DNA of 64,000 bases from Aggregatimonas sangjinii (lineage in GTDB: Bacteria; Bacteroidota; Bacteroidia; Flavobacteriales; Flavobacteriaceae), in assembly GCF_005943945.1 (NCBI RefSeq), contig NZ_CP040710.1, forward strand, positions 2,367,001-2,431,000, given 5' to 3'. Positions 17,653 to 24,873 of this stretch are shown piece by piece. Position 1 is the stretch's first letter, and the number at the start of each line of letters is the position of its first letter. Under the pieces are notes generated by a model. That model was not told where the DNA came from, did no database searches, and worked only from the letters and a program-made list of their open reading frames with translations. Position numbers and translations under genes: made by a program.

Positions 17653-18065
17653 AGCCAAGAATCAAGATAAATGGGTAGGCATAATTTCAAAAAACTTAAG
17701 ATTTGGGATGAAGGAATGTCGATTGTAGACGATACTTATGATTTGGTGGAGACATTTCCCAAACTTGAAAGATTTAATTTAATCTCTCAATTATTGAGAT
17801 GTTCTGTTTCCATTCCATCGAATATATCCGAGGGAACAAGCAAATCAACTGACAAACACTTCAATAAGTATTTAGAGGATAGTTTAGGTTCGGCATTTGA
17901 GTGGGAAACACAATTAATCGTTTCATATAGGCGGAAATATATCAGTGAAGAGAAGTTTCAATATTTAGAGAATAAAATACAACAATTACAAAAAATGATT
18001 TCAGGCTTTCAAAACGGACTAGACCTTTAGTCTTGATTCTTGATTCCTGTTTCTTAAATCTATTA
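17647..18065. mobile_element. Heptamer-flanked four-helix-bundle element (copy B)
   Basis: The unit has a left arm (reverse complement of 17647-17667: TCTTGAT, TCTTGGC, TCTAGTT), the four-helix-bundle gene, and a right arm at 18031-18065 (TCTTGAT, TCTTGAT, TCCTGTT, TCTTAAA, TCTATTA). AAGAATCAAGA on the left is the exact reverse complement of TCTTGATTCTT on the right. The right end, including the last five codons of the gene, is shared with the gene-less copy A. It interrupts an operon whose three enzymes normally adjoin. No transposase, target duplication or known insertion-sequence end is visible, so mobility is inferred from the two copies. Confidence 0.6.
17671..18030 (+). CDS. Four-helix-bundle protein (23S rRNA intervening-sequence type)
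   Basis: A 119-residue protein of the S23/IVP-like family of four-helix bundles, recognised by K-L-x-I-W early on, then L-R-x-S-V-S-I-P-S-N-I-S-E-G and a Gly-Ser-rich L-E-D-S-L-G-S-A-F-E-W-E-T-Q. Relatives are encoded by intervening sequences in 23S rRNA and as the Avd accessory protein of diversity-generating retroelements, but neither a reverse transcriptase nor rRNA is near. The family forms basic pentamers that can bind nucleic acid. The gene looks more AT-rich than its neighbours and splits the fad operon. Its biological role is unknown. Confidence 0.9.
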   Translation: MGRHNFKKLKIWDEGMSIVDDTYDLVETFPKLERFNLISQLLRCSVSIPSNISEGTSKSTDKHFNKYLEDSLGSAFEWETQLIVSYRRKYISEEKFQYLENKIQQLQKMISGFQNGLDL

Positions 18066-18073
18066 TAAAAGCT

Positions 18074-19888
18074 ATGAGCACAAATACACTACAAAAAGAC
18101 GAATTGCTCCGAGGAGGGCAATTCTTGGTAAAAGAAACAAAATGTGAAGATGTTTTTACGTTGGAGGATTTATCCGAAGAACAAAAAATGATGCGTGACA
18201 GCACCAAAGAATTCGTTGATCGCGAACTCTGGGCCCATTGGGAACGTTTCGAGCAAAAGGATTATGCCTATACCGAAGAGACTATGCGCAAAGCTGGCGA
18301 ACTCGGCCTTTTGGGAATTGCCGTACCAGAGGCCTACGGCGGAATGGGTATGGGATTCGTCTCCACCATGTTGGTCTGTGATTACATCTCTGGTGCCACT
18401 GGCTCTTTCAGTACGGCTTTTGGTGCCCATACGGGTATCGGTACCATGCCGATTACTTTATATGGCAATGAAGAACAGAAACAAAAATACGTACCAAAAT
18501 TAGCCTCCGGTGAATGGTTTGGCGCCTATTGTTTGACAGAGCCTGGGGCCGGTTCGGATGCCAATTCGGGAAAAACGAAGGCGGTCTTGTCCGATGATGG
18601 AAAACACTATAGCATCACTGGGCAGAAAATGTGGATTTCCAATGCGGGATTCTGTAATATGTTCATCGTTTTCGCTCGCATCGGTGATGATAAGAATATC
18701 ACCGGATTTATCGTGGAGAATGACCCAAGTAATGGTATCACTATGAACGAGGAAGAGAAAAAATTGGGTATCCACTCCTCTTCCACGCGCCAAGTTTTCT
18801 TCAATGACACAAAGGTTCCCGTGGAAAATATGCTTTCTGAGAGAGGCAATGGTTTTAAAATCGCCATGAACGCCCTTAATGTAGGTCGTATTAAATTGGC
18901 AGCGGCTTGTTTAGATGCACAGCGACGGGTGATAAACGAAGCCGTTAAGTATGCCAATGAAAGGGTTCAGTTCAAAACGCCGATCATCAATTTTGGGGCT
19001 ATTAAAGGTAAAATCGCCGATATGACGACGAACGCTTATGCCGGTGAATCTGCCAGTTATCGTGCCGCCAAGAATATCGAGGATAGGATTGCGATGCGCG
19101 AGGCCGACGGAAATTCGCATCAAGAAGCGGAATTGAAGGGGGTTGAAGAGTATGCCATTGAATGTTCCATCTTAAAAGTAGCGGTATCCGAAGACGTACA
19201 GCATACCGCAGACGAAGGTGTGCAAGTTTTTGGTGGAATGGGATTTAGTGCAGATGCGCCCATGGAGAAGGCATGGCGAGATGCGCGTATTGCAAGAATA
19301 TACGAAGGTACCAATGAAATCAATAGAATGTTGGCCGTAGGAATGTTGGTCAAAAAAGCAATGAAAGGACATGTTGATTTGCTCGGGCCGGCTACCGCCG
19401 TTGGTGAGGAATTAATGGGTATACCTTCTTTCGATGCACCTGACTTTTCGGTATTGTTCGCCGAGGAAAAAGATTTAATCGCCCGATTAAAGAAAGTATT
19501 TTTAATGGTTGCAGGAAGCGCTGTTCAAAAATTCGGTCCGGAATTGGAGAAGCACCAACAATTGATGCTTGCCGCCTCCGATATATTGATTGAGGTGTAC
19601 ATGGCCGAAAGTACCATTTTAAGAACGGAGAAAAACGCGAAACGTTTTGGTGAGGATGCTCAGGCTACCCAAATCGCCATGTCCAGATTGTACCTGTACA
19701 ATGCTGTTGAAACCTGTATAAAAAAGGGTCGGGAAGCAATAGTTTCCTTTGCCGAAGGCGACGAGCAACGTATGATGCTTATGGGCTTAAAACGTTTCAC
19801 AAAATATACGAACTACCCCAACGTAGTAGCTTTGCGCACGCAAATTGCCGACAAAGTCGCTGCCGATAATGGGTACACCTTTGACTAA
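18074..19888 (+). CDS. fadE: Acyl-CoA dehydrogenase (FadE-like)
   Basis: A 604-residue FAD enzyme for the first step of beta-oxidation, forming trans-2-enoyl-CoA and passing electrons to an electron-transfer flavoprotein. Motifs are C-L-T-E-P-G-A-G-S-D-A-N-S-G in the substrate/FAD domain and F-G-G-M-G-F with R-I-Y-E-G-T-N-E-I-N-R, whose first Glu is the usual catalytic base. A C-terminal extension of about 180 residues past the standard 380-400 matches the long Bacillus FadE type. It completes the fadN-fadA-fadE set and is closed by a terminator. Confidence 0.95.
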   Translation: MSTNTLQKDELLRGGQFLVKETKCEDVFTLEDLSEEQKMMRDSTKEFVDRELWAHWERFEQKDYAYTEETMRKAGELGLLGIAVPEAYGGMGMGFVSTMLVCDYISGATGSFSTAFGAHTGIGTMPITLYGNEEQKQKYVPKLASGEWFGAYCLTEPGAGSDANSGKTKAVLSDDGKHYSITGQKMWISNAGFCNMFIVFARIGDDKNITGFIVENDPSNGITMNEEEKKLGIHSSSTRQVFFNDTKVPVENMLSERGNGFKIAMNALNVGRIKLAAACLDAQRRVINEAVKYANERVQFKTPIINFGAIKGKIADMTTNAYAGESASYRAAKNIEDRIAMREADGNSHQEAELKGVEEYAIECSILKVAVSEDVQHTADEGVQVFGGMGFSADAPMEKAWRDARIARIYEGTNEINRMLAVGMLVKKAMKGHVDLLGPATAVGEELMGIPSFDAPDFSVLFAEEKDLIARLKKVFLMVAGSAVQKFGPELEKHQQLMLAASDILIEVYMAESTILRTEKNAKRFGEDAQATQIAMSRLYLYNAVETCIKKGREAIVSFAEGDEQRMMLMGLKRFTKYTNYPNVVALRTQIADKVAADNGYTFD

Positions 19889-19923
19889 TTCAAATTGAAA
19901 CTCCGGTTTTGAGACAGAAGGAG

Positions 19924-19957
19924 AAACCGCTGGCCGATTGGCTGGCGGTTTTTTTTG
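19924..19957 (+). terminator. Rho-independent terminator of the fad operon
   Basis: Stem AAACCGC / GCGGTTT with an inner GCC/GGC pairing, followed by a run of eight or more T. It lies 35 bases after the acyl-CoA dehydrogenase stop. Confidence 0.88.
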
Positions 19958-20018
19958 TCCCTGAAAAACGGGATTCTATTTAAAGGGATTCAGGGAGAGT
20001 ATCTTATGATTTCCATTT

Positions 20019-20026
20019 TATATTTG
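20019..20026 (+). promoter_or_regulatory. -7 promoter box (TATATTTG)
   Basis: A full TAnnTTTG match 26 bases upstream of the DUF3829 ATG, just after the preceding terminator. No clear -33 TTTG is seen. Confidence 0.7.
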
Positions 20027-20051
20027 CCATAGAAAATCAATTCCATTAACA

Positions 20052-21062
20052 ATGAAAATCACAAAAACACTTGCCCTATTCCTTTTAACAACCCTTATCC
20101 TCCAATCATGTAAGGAAACCTCAAAAACGGACTCAAGCGAAGGCGCTATTACCACTAGCAATACCGCGGTGGACGCGAATGATAAGCAAGCCTTCATCAA
20201 TAAATACAATGTGTATGTAGACGTGTGGAACTCGGTGAGCCCTTCCATAGAACGTTCGTACTCCTTGATAATGAACAACCTGGATGATACCGGAAGACCG
20301 TTTAATAAAAGAGATAACTACTTTATTTCAAAACCACTAAGTGCTCGTAGCATTGAAAAACTGAAAGCGGTTATTGATGAGAATCCCGAAATTCCCGAGT
20401 TGGACGAAATCGGAAAAGAACTAGCTGCCTCATTTACAGCTTTGGAAACGCCTTTGGAAAAATTATCCGATTATTATAAAGCACAATCCTATTTGGATGA
20501 CGATTTCAAAACCTCCGTAACCTTATATCCTACCGTTATGGAAAATATGACAGCTTACCTGCAGGCTAGTGACGCCTTGGGCAAAGCCTTGAAAGAAATT
20601 GATGAAAGATTGTTGGACGAAGAGTTAAAAAATTACAAAGACAACGGATACGATATCCTCTATACCAGAGGTATGCTATTAAAAACCATTAAAGAACAGA
20701 CAGCTGTACTGCGCGGTATCGAATACGATGCCTACGAAAGCATTGATTTCGATTCCTTCGATGCAAAATTGAAAGAGGTCGTCGCCTTGCATTCCCAATT
20801 TAAGGAGCTGTCGAAAAACGTTCCACAATTAAAAAAGGAATTGAACATTAGTATACCAGCAAGACTAACTCTTTTTAATAGCGCAGTGGACAAATTTGTT
20901 AGAGAGAGTCGCAATCTCAAAAAATTGGCGACCAATGCAAAAAGCTATGCCAGGATGAAATCGACCGTAGAATCAATGGGAATTAATTTTGCGAACGAAA
21001 GCCATATTAAAGTGTTCAAAGCTGCCGAAGACGTGATCAATCAGTCCAACAACATGAGGTAA
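20052..21062 (+). CDS. DUF3829 family lipoprotein
   Basis: A 336-residue predicted lipoprotein: M-K-I-T-K, a Leu-rich core and L-Q-S-C with Cys20 as the lipid site. After a Ser/Thr-rich linker, K-Y-N-V-Y-V-D-V-W-N begins the DUF3829 domain, an all-helical periplasmic fold that fills the rest. Function is unknown. It is a single-gene unit with its own promoter box and terminator. No catalytic motif is apparent. Confidence 0.85.
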   Translation: MKITKTLALFLLTTLILQSCKETSKTDSSEGAITTSNTAVDANDKQAFINKYNVYVDVWNSVSPSIERSYSLIMNNLDDTGRPFNKRDNYFISKPLSARSIEKLKAVIDENPEIPELDEIGKELAASFTALETPLEKLSDYYKAQSYLDDDFKTSVTLYPTVMENMTAYLQASDALGKALKEIDERLLDEELKNYKDNGYDILYTRGMLLKTIKEQTAVLRGIEYDAYESIDFDSFDAKLKEVVALHSQFKELSKNVPQLKKELNISIPARLTLFNSAVDKFVRESRNLKKLATNAKSYARMKSTVESMGINFANESHIKVFKAAEDVINQSNNMR

Positions 21063-21083
21063 TCCTGTTTGTCACATACTACG

Positions 21084-21119
21084 AAACCATCTTGTTTGAC
21101 AAGATGGTTTTTTGTTTTC
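21084..21119 (+). terminator. Rho-independent terminator after the DUF3829 gene
   Basis: Perfect 12-bp stem AAACCATCTTGT / ACAAGATGGTTT with a TTG loop, followed by T-rich sequence. Confidence 0.93.
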
Positions 21120-21296
21120 TTGTCCGAAGCAGATGCAGCACCGATATATAAAAAATATCGATTCATTATCAAGACGGTAAAAAATATCTTCTGTATGATT
21201 ACCGCTTTACCAATGCGCTACTTTTAAGCTTCTCAAGCACACTATTAAATACATTTTGCGGTTTCGAATAAAACTAAATTCGATTAACTTTATACT

Positions 21297-22739
21297 ATGG
21301 ATAATCCATTACTTCAAAAAGCCTATTCCCCTGAACATTTTAGACAACAAGGACACCGATTAGTTGACCAACTAGCCGATCATTTGGAAGCGCAGCTTCA
21401 TAACGAAAATACGCCCACGCTAGCTTGGCACATTCCCGAAGACGAACGCTCTTTTTGGAACGATTTTATGGAACATGGCGATGAAAACGATCTTTTCGCT
21501 CAAATTTTAAAGCGAACCACTTCGGTTCACAATCCAAAATGTATCGGGCATCAGGTCACGCCTACGGCTCCCATTACGGCACTAACAGCGATGATGAGCG
21601 CCCTATTGAACAATGGCATGGCGATTTATGAGATGGGGATGGCCCCTTCGGCTATGGAACGCATCGTTACAGATTTGCTTTGTAAAAAAATTGGATACAC
21701 CGCGGAAGCTAGGGGATTTCTTACTTCCGGGGGAACGTTAGCCAACCTGACCGCCTTGTTATCCGCTAGAAAGGCAAAAGTGACAACTGACATCTGGAAT
21801 CAGGGTCATGACCAAGCGCTGGGAATTATGGTATCCGAGCAAGCGCATTACTGTGTAGACCGTGCGGCCAAAATTATGGGACTGGGTGAAAAGGGAATCC
21901 GTAAAATTCCCGTTACGTCCGATTTTATGATGGATACCGCATTACTCGAAAGGGAATACCAAAGGGCCACGAAAAATGGCATACAGGTATTCGCCATCGT
22001 CGGAAGTGCTCCTTCTACGGCCACTGGTGTATACGATGACCTGGATGCTATCGGTACTTTTGCGAAGAAGCACAACCTTTGGTTCCACGTAGACGGCGCA
22101 CATGGCGGTGCCGCCATATTCTCGGAAAAATATAGACAAACCGTAGCCGGAATAGAACAGTCGGATTCGGTAGTCATTGATGGGCATAAAATGATGATGT
22201 TACCAACCATTACCACCGCCCTACTCTTTAAAAATGGCAATTATTCGTACGCCACTTTTAGCCAAAAAGCGGATTATCTTTTGGTACAATCAGAGGACGA
22301 GGATTGGTACAATAAGGCAAAGCGTACTTTCGAGTGTACCAAGACCATGATGAGCATACATTGGTATACCATGTTAAAGATTTACGGAGATGGAATTTTC
22401 GAGGAATATGTTACCCGACTATTCGATATGGGGAAGGTTTTTGGAAGATTGATAGAAAAAGAATCCAATTTCGAATTGGCAATACCGCCCGTTTCGAATA
22501 TCGTATGTTTTAGATATGTTGATGCCGCGCTAAATCCGAAAGCCCTGAACGCACTAAATGCGCGGCTACGCCAACAGCTGTTGGAAGATGGCGAATTTTA
22601 TATTGTTCAAACTACGCTGCGGAATATTCAGTATTTGCGCTGTACGATAATGAATCCATTTACCGAGGAACGGCATTTTAAAACCTTGGTGGAGAAGATA
22701 AAACGAATCGCAAAGACATTGAAGCTTACTAACATTTAA
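21297..22739 (+). CDS. PLP-dependent amino acid decarboxylase (group II)
   Basis: A 480-residue pyridoxal-phosphate enzyme of the glutamate/aromatic-amino-acid/2,4-diaminobutyrate decarboxylase family. The cofactor Lys298 is in V-I-D-G-H-K-M-M-M, preceded by H-V-D-G-A-H-G-G, whose Asp contacts the pyridine nitrogen. T-S-G-G-T-L-A-N-L binds the phosphate. The substrate cannot be set from sequence; diaminobutyrate or an aromatic amino acid are the leading options. Cytosolic. The leader has a near-consensus box (TACATTTTG). It lies head-on against the GH15 gene, 127 bases away. Confidence 0.92.
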   Translation: MDNPLLQKAYSPEHFRQQGHRLVDQLADHLEAQLHNENTPTLAWHIPEDERSFWNDFMEHGDENDLFAQILKRTTSVHNPKCIGHQVTPTAPITALTAMMSALLNNGMAIYEMGMAPSAMERIVTDLLCKKIGYTAEARGFLTSGGTLANLTALLSARKAKVTTDIWNQGHDQALGIMVSEQAHYCVDRAAKIMGLGEKGIRKIPVTSDFMMDTALLEREYQRATKNGIQVFAIVGSAPSTATGVYDDLDAIGTFAKKHNLWFHVDGAHGGAAIFSEKYRQTVAGIEQSDSVVIDGHKMMMLPTITTALLFKNGNYSYATFSQKADYLLVQSEDEDWYNKAKRTFECTKTMMSIHWYTMLKIYGDGIFEEYVTRLFDMGKVFGRLIEKESNFELAIPPVSNIVCFRYVDAALNPKALNALNARLRQQLLEDGEFYIVQTTLRNIQYLRCTIMNPFTEERHFKTLVEKIKRIAKTLKLTNI

Positions 22740-22866
22740 ATGGATTCCATTCCCACTCGTTCTCAATTGTCACGGAATCATCTTCAAAAGGAACTATTCG
22801 AATATACGCAGGAAACATTTTCACGATAAAAATTGCTCCCTTTGTATTTCAACTCTCAGATTTAAG

Positions 22867-24669
22867 TTATTCGCGAATAGCATCCAAAATCTGTTCTTCG
22901 GTTTCCTTGTTCGAGAAGTTGATGGCACATTCAATCAGCGCCAAATGGGAATACGCCTGCGGAAAATTCCCCAACAGTCTTTTGGTTTTAAAATCGATAT
23001 CCTCACTGAACAATCCTAAGTGATTGCTGTAACTCAAGAGCTTGTCAAAGTGTTTCATCGCTTTCTTTTCTTCACCGATTTTAAACAGACTATTGATGAA
23101 CCAAAAGGTGCATATGGTGAACGAAGACGAGGGCAGTCCAAAATCATCCTCGTTTTTATAGCGATATAATAGTCCATCATTACTGAGCTCCTTTTCAATC
23201 GCCTTAACGGTGCTCACGTATTTGGGATCCCTTGCAGGGATAAAACCGTAGGACTCCATCAACAAGACCGAGGCATCCAAGTCTTTGGAACCATAGGATT
23301 GTGTAAAGGCATTCACCTCGGCATTCCAAGCATTGTCGTGAATGTCCTGCTTGATTTCCTGCTCTAGAACGATCCATTTCTCCAATTTTCTCGTTTTTCT
23401 GAGAATACGGGCAACCTTGATCGCACGGTCAACGGCCACCCAACACAATACTTTTGAAAATGTAAAGTGACGATCTTCGGCCCTAAATTCCCATATTCCC
23501 TTATCCGCTTCCTTCCAGTGGTTCGATACGATCCAAACAATCCCCTTGGTAATACCCCAAAGTTCCTCGCCATTTTCTATGTCATTGGAATATTCATGAA
23601 GTTGTTGATGAATGACATCCATCAAAATCCCATAAATATCATTTTGTTTTTGCTTGTACGCGGCATTACCGACCCTAACGGGTTTCGACCCCTTATAACC
23701 ACTGAGATGGTCCAGTGTTTTCTCGGTCAATTTTTTCTCTCTGTTGATACCGTACATAATCTGTAGTTTCTCATCCTTATCGGGTATCAGATCGACGATG
23801 AACTGCAGGTAACGCCTGGCCACATTTTTATGTCCCAATTGGCCCACGACCTTTATCACCATCGAAGCGTCACGTATCCAACAGAAACGGTAATCCCAAT
23901 TACGGACTTCGCCAATGGTTTCCGGCAACGAGGTGGTTGCAGCTGCCAACACCGCCCCCGTTTTATCATAGCTCAATAATTTTAAGGTAATCGCACTACG
24001 ACTGATTTCTGAATTGTATTTTTTATAGGTCGGGGTTTTGCTGCTCCAGTTCAACCAATAGACCTTGGTGCGCTCCAACTCGGTGTATACCTTACGTGTA
24101 GTGGGTTTGAATATTTTTTCGTTATAGCCCAACAAAAAATAACCGTCATCGTTCAGTTCCATCTCGCGACCTTCCACGATTGCATTTTTATTGAAAGAAG
24201 TATACAGAAAAAAAGTGTCGAATTTTTCGCCTTTGGTCAAACTGACCACAAAGTTCTTTTTTACGTATGTTTTGGTCTTTCCCTTGGCATATTCCAACCT
24301 CGGATTGTAATTCACCTTGAATTTGGGTTTTCCCGAAATGTATTTGAAGTACCGAACGACTTCGGGGGGCGAGTTGTACCCACCGCCTTCTTTTCGGTAG
24401 CGGGGCATAAAATCCCTAATCTCAAAACTATTCTCCCCATCTGAAAAATGGGTGATCAAAACGGCCGTATGCTTTTTGTACCGCTGTTTTATAGTATATC
24501 CTTCATCAACAACGATATCGAAACTCCCGCCGATTTTATCGTCCAAAAGCTTAGCAAAGACCGAAGAGGAATCGAACTCCGGCAAACAACACCATTCTAA
24601 ATTTCCTCTTTTTGATATTAATGCGGCACTTCTACAATTGCCAATTATTCCGTAATCTAAATTATCCAT
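22867..24669 (-). CDS. Glycoside hydrolase family 15 protein
   Basis: A 600-residue GH15 enzyme of the bacterial glucoamylase/trehalase-like type. It begins with Y-G-I-I-G-N-C-R-S-A-A-L-I and E-W-C-C-L-P-E-F-D-S, the N-terminal beta-sandwich start of this subfamily, and has an (alpha/alpha)6 barrel with R-N-W-D-Y-R-F-C-W-I-R-D-A. No signal peptide, so it is cytosolic. GH15 genes next to trehalose synthesis genes are common and several such proteins hydrolyse trehalose, so trehalose turnover is the preferred role here. It is divergent from the OtsA-OtsB gene with about 204 bases between the starts. Confidence 0.93.
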   Translation of the reverse strand: MDNLDYGIIGNCRSAALISKRGNLEWCCLPEFDSSSVFAKLLDDKIGGSFDIVVDEGYTIKQRYKKHTAVLITHFSDGENSFEIRDFMPRYRKEGGGYNSPPEVVRYFKYISGKPKFKVNYNPRLEYAKGKTKTYVKKNFVVSLTKGEKFDTFFLYTSFNKNAIVEGREMELNDDGYFLLGYNEKIFKPTTRKVYTELERTKVYWLNWSSKTPTYKKYNSEISRSAITLKLLSYDKTGAVLAAATTSLPETIGEVRNWDYRFCWIRDASMVIKVVGQLGHKNVARRYLQFIVDLIPDKDEKLQIMYGINREKKLTEKTLDHLSGYKGSKPVRVGNAAYKQKQNDIYGILMDVIHQQLHEYSNDIENGEELWGITKGIVWIVSNHWKEADKGIWEFRAEDRHFTFSKVLCWVAVDRAIKVARILRKTRKLEKWIVLEQEIKQDIHDNAWNAEVNAFTQSYGSKDLDASVLLMESYGFIPARDPKYVSTVKAIEKELSNDGLLYRYKNEDDFGLPSSSFTICTFWFINSLFKIGEEKKAMKHFDKLLSYSNHLGLFSEDIDFKTKRLLGNFPQAYSHLALIECAINFSNKETEEQILDAIRE

Positions 24670-24873
24670 TAAGTAACATTCTATATTCGAAGCTGAACAC
24701 TCACTACAAAAGCGGATTTCTGGAAGCCTATGCCATATTTCCTATAAAATAAGGACTGTAAAGATGCGGTTTCACTAAAAATCTCGATTCATTGGGCGCT
24801 CAGATTGCGATTGCCCTTCTTTTTGCCGAAATTGGGAGAAATTAATGGTAAAACAAAGCAAAACATCCAATTT

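Noticed and set aside
17671-18030. Four-helix-bundle gene as the Avd protein of a diversity-generating retroelement
   Set aside because: No reverse transcriptase, template repeat or variable repeat is in the window.
17671-18030. Four-helix-bundle gene as part of a 23S rRNA intervening sequence
   Set aside because: The gene lies in a protein operon; there is no rRNA sequence around it.
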